Shown: positions 16,749 through 25,904 of the stretch, piece after piece
How positions within the stretch are numbered: the first letter of the stretch is position 1
Layout of the letters: each line of letters opens with the position of its first letter
Virus record (IMG/VR): IMGVR_UViG_3300025012_000026
Location: 1 to 64,000 of that record
DNA: 64,000 bases
Reading direction: 5' to 3' (one strand)
Source of the DNA: a virus
The notes under the pieces: generated by a model
What the model was told of the DNA's origin: nothing
The model's database searches: none
Seen by the model: only the letters and a program-made list of their open reading frames with translations
Translations under genes and position numbers: made by a program

Positions 16749-17141
16749 ATGTGCGATAACTGCAAAGAAATAATCACAGAAACCTCAGAAACCTCAGAAA
16801 CATCTAAACCAGATACAAATACAGAACCAGAAACAAAATCACCATTAGATGACATCCTCATGTTCACAGAACCTTTTTCCATTTCTACAGATAATCTAGA
16901 AAATGATAAAGATATTCAAATTGATAAAGATGAATTTATTAAAGGAATAAAAGAAGCAAGTTATTTTTCTGGATTTTATACTTGTTTGATTAATTCAGGT
17001 ATGTCTATGGAAGATGTAGTTTCTATTATTATGAATAAAATGAATGTTGATCACAATATTACCATGTCTCGTATTCAGACAGATGGAAGCATTGAAGTTT
17101 CTAAGAATAGTGTATTATTAAAAGAGAAGGATATGTTGTAA
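16749..17141 (+). CDS. hypothetical protein, 130 aa
   Basis: ATG 16749 follows AAGGAGAAATAACAT. The N-terminus has a CDNC pair and then a repeated ETSETSETS, Thr/Glu/Ser-rich, disordered stretch; the second half is helical. No family is recognised. It probably forms an operon with the ClpP-like gene 20 bases upstream. Confidence 0.7.
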   Translation: MCDNCKEIITETSETSETSKPDTNTEPETKSPLDDILMFTEPFSISTDNLENDKDIQIDKDEFIKGIKEASYFSGFYTCLINSGMSMEDVVSIIMNKMNVDHNITMSRIQTDGSIEVSKNSVLLKEKDML

Positions 17142-17221
17142 GTTTTATTAAAACATAAATAATACAATCTAACTTTAACATATAAAGATAAAATAAAATA
17201 TAAAAGCGAGGAATATTAATT

Positions 17222-18016
17222 ATGCTGATTAACAAAATAAAATATACATTATCTCAAGTTGAAGAAATTATTGATTCTCACTTAGACTCTGAACAAAATT
17301 TAATGTTTATTTGCGACTTTTCAGTAGCTCATTATATTTATGATTATATCCACAATTACTATGGGATAGATGCTGAATGTATGGAATTGTCAAGTGATGT
17401 TGATGAATACTATGTCAGTTTACAATTTTACAAAGATAAAGAAATTGGTTTCTTTTGTGAATTTGCTAAAATGGATGATGGTACATATAAATATGACGAG
17501 GTAGATAATATAGATTATTTTGTGATGTCTGATATGAGTTTTGGAGATGTTAGAGAATTCTTAGCAGGAAAAGGTAGGGTAATATTTTGTGAATTTGATA
17601 ATGAGAATTGTTTGGAAGAAGAATATGATTGTGAAAATGTTGATGAATTGTTAGATGGTGAAGAGCATTATCAAAATTGTTCTTGTGTATCATGCAAACA
17701 ATTCCGTGGAGAATTTACTGAAGATGAAGAATATGAAATTGGTTTAGTAGAACATTATGCTGGATATATTGAGAATAGTGAATGTGAGTATGGATCAGAA
17801 TTAAGGAATATTCTTTATAGTATGTTGCAGGAATGTATGTCTATGGGGTATGAAAATGCTAGAGAAGAAAATGATGAAGAAATCGAAGGAAAAAATACTG
17901 TTAATATTCATATTGATAATTTGATTTGGGATAATAGTAAACTTGACAAAGAAAATTTAGATAAAATTGCAAAATATACTATTTTAAAGATTGAGGATAA
18001 TTTGAGAAAGAGATAA
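17222..18016 (+). CDS. hypothetical acidic protein, 264 aa
   Basis: ATG 17222 follows AGCGAGGAATATTAATT. The product is very rich in Asp, Glu and Tyr, with a Cys cluster NCSCVSCKQF near residue 160 that could bind a metal. Highly acidic small phage proteins often mimic DNA or bind host regulators, but nothing specific supports that here. A strong two-tier hairpin follows the stop. Confidence 0.7.
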   Translation: MLINKIKYTLSQVEEIIDSHLDSEQNLMFICDFSVAHYIYDYIHNYYGIDAECMELSSDVDEYYVSLQFYKDKEIGFFCEFAKMDDGTYKYDEVDNIDYFVMSDMSFGDVREFLAGKGRVIFCEFDNENCLEEEYDCENVDELLDGEEHYQNCSCVSCKQFRGEFTEDEEYEIGLVEHYAGYIENSECEYGSELRNILYSMLQECMSMGYENAREENDEEIEGKNTVNIHIDNLIWDNSKLDKENLDKIAKYTILKIEDNLRKR

Positions 18017-18033
18017 AATTATTAGATTGTAAT

Positions 18034-18094
18034 TTATTTATAAGTAGATCAGACACATCATTAATTTGGTGTGTCTACTTGTGCTTATAAATAA
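18034..18094 (+). terminator. two-tier hairpin after the 17222 gene
   Basis: TTATTTATAAG (18034-18044) pairs perfectly with CTTATAAATAA (18084-18094). Inside, AAGTAGA/TCTACTT and CACATC/GGTGTG form a second stem with a small bulge. No U run follows, so termination efficiency is uncertain; it may instead protect the mRNA end. Confidence 0.45.
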
Positions 18095-18165
18095 ATAAGC
18101 ATTAATAAAAATAACTGACTTTAATATTTAGAGTTTAGTCAGTGCTCTAGAAAGGATGATAAAAA

Positions 18166-18975
18166 ATGTATCAAGAGAAAATGGTGGTCTGTCTCAAAAA
18201 TAATGGCAAAATCCTTAGAGAAAAAGAGGGGATAATTCAAATTCCATTTGGTAGCGAGTATTCTATTTATATCAAGAATATGGAATCAAGAAAAGCAAAA
18301 GTTAAGATATCTATAGATGGAGTAGATGTACTTAATGGCCAGTCATTATTAGTTAATCCAAATGAGACAACTGAATTAGAAGGATTTTTAAGTGATTGTA
18401 CTGCAAAAAATAAGTTTAAATTTATACCAAAAACAAAAGAAATTTCTGAATATCGTGGAGATAAAATTGAAGATGGATTGATTAGGGTTGAATTTTGGTA
18501 TGAGAAATTAAAACCAATTACTCAACAGATTAATCAAGTATTTAATCCTATTAGCCCTTGGATTACTTATAAACAACCTATTTATGATTATAATCCTACT
18601 TGGATAACTGTTACGTCTAGTACAACACCTAAATCTGTACAGACTGATTGTTTAAGATCGTTTGATAATAGTATTTGCCAAACTAGTTTTACTGCACAGA
18701 ATTGTTCTTTAAATAATTCTGTAAATCTTAAAAGTTTTGATGAGGGAATTACTGTAAAAGGCGAAGAGATTAATCAAGAATTTAAATATGGGAATATCGG
18801 TGTATTGGAAGAAAATTCTCATGTGATTATTTTAAGATTAGTTGGGTTTAATGATATCGGAGACAAAGTTGAGAAGGTTGTTACTGTAAGAGATAAATTG
18901 CAATGTAAGATTTGCGGTAAAGTTAGTGGATCTGATGCTAAGTTTTGTGATAGATGTGGGAGTTATTTGGAATAG
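18166..18975 (+). CDS. virion-type/zinc-ribbon protein, 269 aa
   Basis: The N-terminal 120 residues follow a widespread phage pattern (VVCLKNNGKILREKEGIIQIPFG...RAKVKISIDG, then KFKFIPKTKEISEYRGDKIEDGLIRVEF), a beta-rich domain found in proteins of several large phages. The C-terminus is a CxxC...CxxC double zinc ribbon (CKICGKVSG...CDRCGSYLE). The family's role is not established to my knowledge; it may be a minor virion protein. ATG 18166 follows GAAAGGATG. Confidence 0.7.
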   Translation: MYQEKMVVCLKNNGKILREKEGIIQIPFGSEYSIYIKNMESRKAKVKISIDGVDVLNGQSLLVNPNETTELEGFLSDCTAKNKFKFIPKTKEISEYRGDKIEDGLIRVEFWYEKLKPITQQINQVFNPISPWITYKQPIYDYNPTWITVTSSTTPKSVQTDCLRSFDNSICQTSFTAQNCSLNNSVNLKSFDEGITVKGEEINQEFKYGNIGVLEENSHVIILRLVGFNDIGDKVEKVVTVRDKLQCKICGKVSGSDAKFCDRCGSYLE

Positions 18976-19003
18976 AAATAAATAAAATTTTGCTATAGAT
19001 AGT

Positions 19004-19031
19004 GATCCTAGCTTTTGTTAGGAGTATTTTT
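19004..19031 (+). terminator. probable intrinsic terminator
   Basis: TCCTA (19006-19010) pairs with TAGGA (19019-19023) across a T-rich loop and is followed by GTATTTTTG. The stem is short, so strength is moderate. Confidence 0.5.
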
Positions 19032-19129
19032 GTGTAACAAAATAAGTTATACAAGGATAGGTTGCTATATAAATGCACTGATAAGTATTGCTCGTACTTC
19101 CACTATAAAAATGAGCAGGAGGATTTGCT

Positions 19130-19891
19130 ATGTCAAATCAATTAGTAAAACTTAAAGAACTGGAGTTAATGGAAGTTGATTTTAATGGTAATCTAATCAT
19201 AGTCGTAAAAATGAAAGACACTGGTAAAAGTTATGTAGGTGTGAATTGGATTTGTAATGGAATAGGTTTGTCAGAAGGTCAGTTAAAAAATGAGAGAAAA
19301 AAGATTCAAGAAGATATTGTACTTTCTAAAGGGGGACGTAATCTCATCCTCCCCACAAAAGGAGGTAATCAGCAGTCATTATGTCTTGAGTTAGATTTTT
19401 TACCTTTATGGTTGGCTAAAATTTCTATTACTAAAGATATGCAAAAAAATAAACCTGAAGTTATGGATAAACTTATTGATTATCAATTGAATGCTAAAGA
19501 TGTATTATCTAAAGCATTTTTTGGAAAACAAGAAAAATGGGACTTACAACGTGAAGTAGGTAAAGTAGATAGGAAAAGAATGACTTCTAGTATTCAAGAA
19601 TATGTTCCAAATATAAATAAGTATACATATAGCAATTACACTGACATGGTATATCTTATTTTATTCAATATGAAAGCAAAACAAATAAGAGAAACCAGAA
19701 ATATAAATAAGAAAAGTGATTTAACTAGAGATTATTTAACTGAGACTGAATTAAAGATTGTAGATGAAGCAGAGACGATTGTAACTGCATTGACTACTTT
19801 GGGATTTAAGCAGGATTATATAAAGCATCAATTAGAGGTTAAATATGGAAATAAAACGTTGGATAATAGTAATAAGGATTTATTGAATTAG
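19130..19891 (+). CDS. P22_AR_N-type antirepressor-like protein (253 aa)
   Basis: Residues 5-125 fit the phage antirepressor N-terminal domain: YVGVNWICNGIGLSEGQLKNERKKI, VLSKGGRNLILP, LCLELDFLPLWLAKI and KPEVMDKLIDYQLNAKDVLSKAF. Such proteins bind a prophage repressor or act as DNA-binding switches. The C-terminal half differs from P22 Ant and may target a different partner. ATG 19130 follows AGGAGGATTTGCT. A second antirepressor-type gene lies at 43949. Confidence 0.85.
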   Translation: MSNQLVKLKELELMEVDFNGNLIIVVKMKDTGKSYVGVNWICNGIGLSEGQLKNERKKIQEDIVLSKGGRNLILPTKGGNQQSLCLELDFLPLWLAKISITKDMQKNKPEVMDKLIDYQLNAKDVLSKAFFGKQEKWDLQREVGKVDRKRMTSSIQEYVPNINKYTYSNYTDMVYLILFNMKAKQIRETRNINKKSDLTRDYLTETELKIVDEAETIVTALTTLGFKQDYIKHQLEVKYGNKTLDNSNKDLLN

Positions 19892-19921
19892 ATAATAATT
19901 TAATATTTTGTAAGTTATAAG

Positions 19922-19946
19922 ACGCTTGAGCAATCAGGCGTTTTCT
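19922..19946 (+). terminator. intrinsic terminator
   Basis: ACGCTTGA (19922-19929) pairs with TCAGGCGT (19934-19941) with a GCAA tetraloop and one G-U pair, followed by TTTTC. It ends the antirepressor transcript. Confidence 0.8.
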
Positions 19947-19968
19947 GTGTGGATGGAATTGTGTTTAG

Positions 19969-20100
19969 ATTATGCCTAGTCTTAATTGACTAGGTATTTA
20001 TGTGAGCATAATTTGTTCATATGAGTAAGGAAGTAAATTGTGAGGAGTAGCTACCTCATTCTGTGCGGCTTTCTTACTCTATTTATTTTGTATCGCACAG
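19969..20100 (+). ncRNA. structured, pseudoknotted leader before HNH gene
   Basis: First, ATTATG (19969-19974)/CATAAT (20007-20012) encloses CCTAGTC/GACTAGG (19975-19994). Next, GAGTAAGGAAG (20023-20033) pairs with CTTTCTTACTC (20069-20079), enclosing TGAGG/CCTCA (20041-20058). CTGTGCG (20061-20067) inside that stem pairs with CGCACAG (20094-20100) outside it, giving an H-type pseudoknot or a pair of exclusive folds. The size is riboswitch-like but no known class is recognised. Confidence 0.45.
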
Positions 20101-20134
20101 AAATAATATTACGCATAGAAAGAAGGAATTAGAG

Positions 20135-21325
20135 ATGTTAATTACAAAAGAGGTAGAAGTAACTTGCCTGTCAAACAATAAGAAATACATTGAAAGTTTA
20201 GGTCATAAATGGGAATACAAAAAAGTCATTACAATTAATGTTCATAAATTATTAGATGGTAGTAATGCACCAATCCAATGTTTATGTGATTATTGCTTAG
20301 AAGAAGGAATAGAAACAGTTATATCTAAACCATATTATAAATACACAAATAGTCATAAAAATCAACCTATAATAAAAGATGCGTGTGATAAATGTAAACA
20401 TAAGAAACAAGAAGAATTATGCTTAATTAAAAATGGAGTCAGGTATAGTCCACAGATAAAAGGTGTGGGTAGTAAAATTGCAGTTGCTAAAACTAAATAT
20501 AATATTAATGGAATAGATGAAGAGTTCAAAGAAAGAGACTTAGTATTATTAACTAAAACTTATAAAAATGCAGAATCATATATGGATTTCATTTGCAACA
20601 AACATATAAATAAAGGTGTTCAGTCTATAAAATATGGAAATTTCAAATATAAAGATCAAGATTGTAAATATTGTTCTTGGGACAAATTAAGTAAAGATAA
20701 ACGAAGAGATTTTAGTGAAGTTCAAGATTTATTTAAAGATAAAAAAGTAATTCTTTTATCAAAAGAAGAAGATTATATTAATAATCAATCACCATTGGAA
20801 TATGAATGTCCAATACATAAGGGAATAATCCAATCTAAATCTTATGAATCAATGCTTCATTCTTATGGTTGTAATCTATGTAGTTATGATATGCACAAAG
20901 GAGAAAACAACCCAATGTGGAAGGGTGGTTTCTCTGAAATAAATTCAATTTTAAGAGATTCTATTACAGAATGGAAGAAAGAATCGATGATAGTTTCAAA
21001 TTATAAATGTGTTGTAACAAATAAACGATTTGATGTAATTCATCATTTATATGGATTTGATAAAATATTTGAAGAGATATTCGAGAATTTAAATATCGAA
21101 AAAAGAAGATTTATTAATGAATACTTAGATGAAGAATTAATATTAATGAAAAATGAATGTGGTAGATTACATAAAGTTCATGGAGTAGGTGTTTGCTTAA
21201 CTGGTGGTGTTCATGCTTTATTCCACAAGGTTTTTGGGTATGGTGAGAATAATGTAGAACAATTTAATGAGTTTAAGGAAAATTATATTAGTGGTAAATA
21301 TAAAGATTTAGAAGAAGTTGGTTAA
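20135..21325 (+). CDS. HNH-type homing endonuclease with zinc-finger repeats (396 aa)
   Basis: The N-terminal 270 residues hold Cys-rich repeats (CLCDYCLEEG, CDKCKH, CKYCSW, CPIHKG, CNLCSYD) that look like DNA-reading zinc fingers. NNPMWKGG then leads into a nuclease region with CVVTNKRFDVIHHLYGF and a late VHALFHKVFGYGENN, matching HNH enzymes of phage homing type. Start ATG 20135 follows AGAAGGAATTAG. It lies between the antirepressor and terminase genes, typical of free-standing homing genes. Confidence 0.82.
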   Translation: MLITKEVEVTCLSNNKKYIESLGHKWEYKKVITINVHKLLDGSNAPIQCLCDYCLEEGIETVISKPYYKYTNSHKNQPIIKDACDKCKHKKQEELCLIKNGVRYSPQIKGVGSKIAVAKTKYNINGIDEEFKERDLVLLTKTYKNAESYMDFICNKHINKGVQSIKYGNFKYKDQDCKYCSWDKLSKDKRRDFSEVQDLFKDKKVILLSKEEDYINNQSPLEYECPIHKGIIQSKSYESMLHSYGCNLCSYDMHKGENNPMWKGGFSEINSILRDSITEWKKESMIVSNYKCVVTNKRFDVIHHLYGFDKIFEEIFENLNIEKRRFINEYLDEELILMKNECGRLHKVHGVGVCLTGGVHALFHKVFGYGENNVEQFNEFKENYISGKYKDLEEVG

Positions 21326-21363
21326 AGACTTCTTCTAAATTTAATTAAAAAGAGGTGAGACCT

Positions 21364-22320
21364 ATTCCAAGAGTTGGAAAAACAGTGAAAGAACCTAAAT
21401 TAAATATTCCAGATAAAATATATTGTAGGATGTGTGAGGATTATAAAGCACCTTCTGCATTTTATGAATGTACTAACCCCATGTTAGATAAGAATGGTTA
21501 TATGTCAGTGTGCCGTGATCATTGCAATGAGATTTTTGACAACTATTTTTCTATACATAATAGTTTAGAAATTGCTTTAAAGTTGACTTGTCAAGATTTA
21601 GATGTTAGATATAGTGAAGATGCTTTAAAATCTGCAAAAACACATATGGAAAGTATAATGACAAAGGGTAAAAATGCAAATAAGGTTTTCGGGTACTATA
21701 AAAGTAAGTTAAGTTCAACAAACAAAAGCAATGAAAAAATGGAATCTTTTAGATATAAAGATAGTAATTTTCTAAGACAAGAAAATTTCGATATTGAAAA
21801 TGAAGATGTTGATGACGACCTTATTCTATTTTGGGGAAAAAGTTTTAATATAGATGATTATATATTCTTAGAAGCTGAATTATCTGCGTGGAAAGAAACC
21901 CATAAATGTGACAATCAAGCTGAAATAACTTTATTAAGAGAAATATGTATTAAAATACTTGAAATTAGACAAGCAAGAGATAAGGGTGATGGCGTTGGAG
22001 GTCTTCAAAAAGAATTACAAGACTTGTTAAAAACAGCATCTCTCGACCCTGCAAAAGCCAATGCAGCGAGTGCAGGGAAATCTCATGATTGTTTTGGTAA
22101 GTGGGTTAAAGATATTGAACAATTTAAACCTGCTGAGTGGTTTGAAGATCAAGAAAAATATAAAGATATGGATGGTTTTATACCTTATATTAAAAATTAT
22201 ATAGTTAGGCCAATTGAAAATTTTATAACAGGAGTTAGAAATTTCGTTGTTGATGATAATATTGATGCTGATTTAGACAGTGTGGATGTCGGAAATAATG
22301 ATGGTGATTATAATGGGTAG
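21364..22320 (+). CDS. terminase small subunit-like protein (AUU start proposed)
   Basis: It directly precedes the large terminase and overlaps it by 8 bases, the usual place of TerS. A CRMCEDYKAPSAFYEC zinc-binding N-terminus, a helical middle and an acidic C-terminus are seen. The only conventional start is GTG 21355, but those bases are part of the SD AGAGGTGA; ATT 21364, 5 bases further on, gives a natural N-terminus (PRVGKTVKEP after Met). The TerS role is inferred from position and domain style, not sequence motif. Confidence 0.7.
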   Translation: MPRVGKTVKEPKLNIPDKIYCRMCEDYKAPSAFYECTNPMLDKNGYMSVCRDHCNEIFDNYFSIHNSLEIALKLTCQDLDVRYSEDALKSAKTHMESIMTKGKNANKVFGYYKSKLSSTNKSNEKMESFRYKDSNFLRQENFDIENEDVDDDLILFWGKSFNIDDYIFLEAELSAWKETHKCDNQAEITLLREICIKILEIRQARDKGDGVGGLQKELQDLLKTASLDPAKANAASAGKSHDCFGKWVKDIEQFKPAEWFEDQEKYKDMDGFIPYIKNYIVRPIENFITGVRNFVVDDNIDADLDSVDVGNNDGDYNG

Positions 22321-24121
22321 ATCATACAGTAAATTTGAAAATAATTTTAGCAAATATGCTGGTCATAGCGATCAATCTAAGGCACCAAAAACAATGATCA
22401 AAGACAAAGAAATAAGTGAACAGCGACAAGATAATTTAATAGACTGGACAACATTTTATCGTAGAAATATACATCGCTTCATACAACATTATTTTGGAGT
22501 TCAGCTTTATTGGTATCAAGTTTTATGGATTTATTTTATGAGTATTTCTGAGAATTTTGTTACAATCGCATCGAGGGCAGCAGCAAAAAGTTGGTTGATC
22601 GCTGTATTGGCCTATGCTCGCGGAGTGCTCTACGCGAATTCTGAAATTGTAATTGTAGCAACAACTTTAAAACAGGCAGCTATTATTTTTGGGAAAATGG
22701 CAAGATTGAAGGATGATTATCCTAATATAGCAAGAGAAATTAAAACTTTTTCAGATACTCAAAATAATTGTAATTGTACACTACATAATGGCACAACCAT
22801 TAAAATTGTTGCATGTTCTGAATCTGGACGAGGGGAACGTTCAACATTTACAATAGGTGAAGAATTTCGAATTATGGATAAGAATAAGTTTGACTCAATT
22901 GTAAAACCTTTTGCATATGCAAGGCAAACTCCATACTTAAAAGATCCTAAATATTCAAGTATAAAAGTTCTAATAGAAGAACCAAGGCAAATTCTTATAT
23001 CTTCTGCTTATCACAAAGGATTGTGGTGGTATAAAGAAACACTAACTACTATAAAAATGATGTTACAAGGCAAAGACTCTGGATTTATTGCTTTTGATTA
23101 CTTAATTGCAATAAAGCATAATATTAAAACTTTAAAAGTAATAGCAAGAGATAGGGCTACTATGGATTCAATTACTTTTTTAGAAGAATATGAGAATATA
23201 CCTTGGGGAGAAAATAGTAACGCTTATTTTAAGTTAGAAATGTTTCAAAAAAACAGGAATTTGAAGAAAGCTTTCTATCCTTTAAGAAATGACATGCTTG
23301 ATAAGAAAAAAAATCCTAACGACATCAAACGTGTAGAAGGAGAAATAAGAATTGTTTCGGCTGATATTGCAACTAGAAAAAATGAAAAAAATGACAATAC
23401 TATAATAAGTTGTATTAGAGCGATACCAACTGCAAAAGGTTATGAAAGAGAATTTGTTTATCAGGAGGCACATCAAGGGGAACATACTGGAAAACAAGCA
23501 TTAAGAATTAAGCAAATTTATCATGATTTTGAAGCTGATTACATAGTATTAGACTTACAACAAGCAGGAATTGCAGTTTTTGAAAGACTAGCTGTGCTTA
23601 CTAAAGATGAAGAAAGAGGAATAGAATATGAAGCTTTTACAGTTTTTGACCATAAGTCATTAGACAAAAAGTTAATTGAAGAATTGCAAGAAAAAACTTT
23701 GGGTTTAAATGCAAAACCAGTAATTTATCCAATAATGGCAAATTCTAAATTAAATAATGATATAGCTGTTGATTTTAGAGATAAATTACAAAGAAGTATG
23801 TGTAGTTTTCTTATAGATGATAATGATGCAGAAGTATATTTAACGAAACACAATAAAGAATATGCAAATAATAATGGAAAAGATGTAAATATTAATATAT
23901 GGTTCGTTAAACCATATATTGAAACACAACTGTTAATTAATGAATCAGTAAATCTAGAATACTCTTTTAATGGTGGTAACATAAAATTAGATACTGTTGG
24001 GACTGCTAGGCGTGATAGATATACGTCAAATTCATATGGAAATTATTTTATATCATTATTAGAATTAGATTTATTAAAAAATACTAATGATGACTACGAT
24101 TTTGTATTTTCATACTCATAA
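22313..24121 (+). CDS. terminase large subunit (602 aa)
   Basis: ATG 22313 overlaps the previous stop. The ATPase half has ASRAAAKSWLIAVLAYARG as a Walker A-like segment near residue 85 and FTIGEEFRI as Walker B. The nuclease half has VSADIATRKNEKNDNTI (first metal Asp), YIVLDLQQAGIAVFERL and a later acidic residue (LIDDNDAE). The enzyme drives DNA into proheads and cuts it. Length fits the family. Position before the portal is classical. Confidence 0.92.
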   Translation: MGRSYSKFENNFSKYAGHSDQSKAPKTMIKDKEISEQRQDNLIDWTTFYRRNIHRFIQHYFGVQLYWYQVLWIYFMSISENFVTIASRAAAKSWLIAVLAYARGVLYANSEIVIVATTLKQAAIIFGKMARLKDDYPNIAREIKTFSDTQNNCNCTLHNGTTIKIVACSESGRGERSTFTIGEEFRIMDKNKFDSIVKPFAYARQTPYLKDPKYSSIKVLIEEPRQILISSAYHKGLWWYKETLTTIKMMLQGKDSGFIAFDYLIAIKHNIKTLKVIARDRATMDSITFLEEYENIPWGENSNAYFKLEMFQKNRNLKKAFYPLRNDMLDKKKNPNDIKRVEGEIRIVSADIATRKNEKNDNTIISCIRAIPTAKGYEREFVYQEAHQGEHTGKQALRIKQIYHDFEADYIVLDLQQAGIAVFERLAVLTKDEERGIEYEAFTVFDHKSLDKKLIEELQEKTLGLNAKPVIYPIMANSKLNNDIAVDFRDKLQRSMCSFLIDDNDAEVYLTKHNKEYANNNGKDVNINIWFVKPYIETQLLINESVNLEYSFNGGNIKLDTVGTARRDRYTSNSYGNYFISLLELDLLKNTNDDYDFVFSYS

Positions 24122-24153
24122 CAAATCCCTAAAGAAAGGAGGAATAACTTCTC

Positions 24154-25779
24154 TTGACAAAAAACAATACACCTCAAATAGAAACATCCACCTCCCCTCA
24201 ATTCTCAACATCAAATGAAATTGAATTAAACTCATTATCGTATAATTCATATTCATTTTCAACAGGAAGATTAGATACTGATAATATACCAATGAGCGAT
24301 TTAAAACAATATGTCAAATATCCAATGATATATAATGAAATATTGAGAACTATATCAAGGCAGTCCTACGGATTAAATGGTATATATGGTCAGAGTATCG
24401 ACAAAATGGTAGCTCTTCCGACATTATCTTACATAACTACATTACGCAACAAAACACCACAAATGAAAGATAAAAAAAACAAATTTAACACAATACTTAA
24501 AATATTGAATATTGATAGAACTACTAGAGATATTTTAAGACATCTATTTATCGACGGGCAATATATCGGGATCTTGAGGGATTCTACGGCAAGTAATAAA
24601 AATTTAGATACTGGTTCAATGGTAATAGAATCTATTGACAGATTAGAAGGATTGTCATTAGATGATAATTTTATGATTCAACCTTTAGATTTAGATTATT
24701 GTAAAATAGTTGGATTTCAAAACAATATATCCATTGCTGCATTTGATATGATGTACTTTGATCAATTTAAATACGGAGGATTACTTAATGAAATTAAAAA
24801 TTATCCTCGTGATTTTGTAAAAGCGTATATGAATTATAAGAAAGATTGTAGTAAAAGATGGTTTATTCTTGATTATAGAAAAACTATTGCATTAAAAGCG
24901 AAAGCTAATGAAATTGATGCATATGGGATTCCTTTTGGCATCTCGGCTTTTGTTGATATGAAAGCAAGTGATGACTATAACGATAGTCAATATCAATTAA
25001 TTAGTGAATTAGCAAGCAGTATATACTACCTTGTCTTACCTAGTGGGGAAAAAACTGGGTCTTGCTCATTAAATTCAACTCAGCAAAAAGAAGTTATCGA
25101 AGCATTTAAAGGTGCTGTAAAAGTTAATACTAGTGGAAATATTTCTAGGATTTCAACACTTAGTCTTGCTCCTGGTACAACAATTAATAGACTAGCTAAA
25201 GATGCGTCGTTAATTACGGATACTTTGAGCGACGAAAATATAAAGAAGATATCGACTAATTTAGGTATTGCTAGTTCTGCTTTAAATGCTGAAAGTAATA
25301 GTGCTAATTTGGGAAGTTTACAAATTAATTTAGACTTGATTTCTGCACAAGTGTTTCAGCATATTAATGAAATAGCAAGGGAAGAAACTAGAGTAATTAA
25401 TGAAAACTTAGGTATTACACCTTTTAGCTATATTGATATAAAGTTCCTTCCAATTACATGGTTAAATAAGAAGGATGTTTATGAAAAAGCAAAAGACCTA
25501 TACTTAACTGCAGGGGGAAGCAGGATATTTTATATTGCTGCAGCCGGATTTGATCCAGTAGATTATCTTGGAATTTGTGATCAAGAAATTGAGGATGGTT
25601 ACGATGAGCAGTATGCTCCCCATATAACCTCGTTTACAGCTACAGACAGTGCTGATACATCTAATCCAGACAGTAATTTGGGTGGAAGGCCACCGAAAGA
25701 CACTTCAGAGTTAAAAGAATCAGGATTAACCACGAAAAATTTAAAGAGTAATGAACAGAGAGTTAAGAATAAAAAATAA
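24154..25779 (+). CDS. portal protein (541 aa)
   Basis: The gene follows terminase and precedes the protease/scaffold and capsid genes. Length and a helix-rich central part (ISTNLGIASSALNAESNSANLGSLQ..., EIAREETRVINENLG) fit a phage portal, the dodecameric ring through which DNA passes. The C-terminus is a disordered Ser/Asp/Asn tail. TTG 24154 follows AAAGAAAGGAGG by about 10 bases; no closer ATG exists. The identification rests mainly on gene order. Confidence 0.78.
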   Translation: MTKNNTPQIETSTSPQFSTSNEIELNSLSYNSYSFSTGRLDTDNIPMSDLKQYVKYPMIYNEILRTISRQSYGLNGIYGQSIDKMVALPTLSYITTLRNKTPQMKDKKNKFNTILKILNIDRTTRDILRHLFIDGQYIGILRDSTASNKNLDTGSMVIESIDRLEGLSLDDNFMIQPLDLDYCKIVGFQNNISIAAFDMMYFDQFKYGGLLNEIKNYPRDFVKAYMNYKKDCSKRWFILDYRKTIALKAKANEIDAYGIPFGISAFVDMKASDDYNDSQYQLISELASSIYYLVLPSGEKTGSCSLNSTQQKEVIEAFKGAVKVNTSGNISRISTLSLAPGTTINRLAKDASLITDTLSDENIKKISTNLGIASSALNAESNSANLGSLQINLDLISAQVFQHINEIAREETRVINENLGITPFSYIDIKFLPITWLNKKDVYEKAKDLYLTAGGSRIFYIAAAGFDPVDYLGICDQEIEDGYDEQYAPHITSFTATDSADTSNPDSNLGGRPPKDTSELKESGLTTKNLKSNEQRVKNKK

Positions 25780-25827
25780 TATTGTAATTTTTAATAAGAG
25801 ATAGGTTGGGCTTGCAATCCAACTGAT

Positions 25828-25858
25828 AAGGCTAGTTCCTTTCACTAGCCTTCTTTTA
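25828..25858 (+). terminator. intrinsic terminator after portal gene
   Basis: AAGGCTAGT (25828-25836) pairs with ACTAGCCTT (25844-25852), followed by CTTTTATTTG. A second small hairpin GTTGG/CCAAC lies just upstream. It isolates the following nuclease gene from portal transcription. Confidence 0.85.
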
Positions 25859-25904
25859 TTTGTTTAATTTTAAGAAAGGATTCTCATTAGAAAGGAATGA
25901 TAAA

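Noticed and set aside
20023-20100. HDV-like or twister ribozyme
   Set aside because: The helix order and lengths do not fit either class and no cleavage-site consensus is seen.
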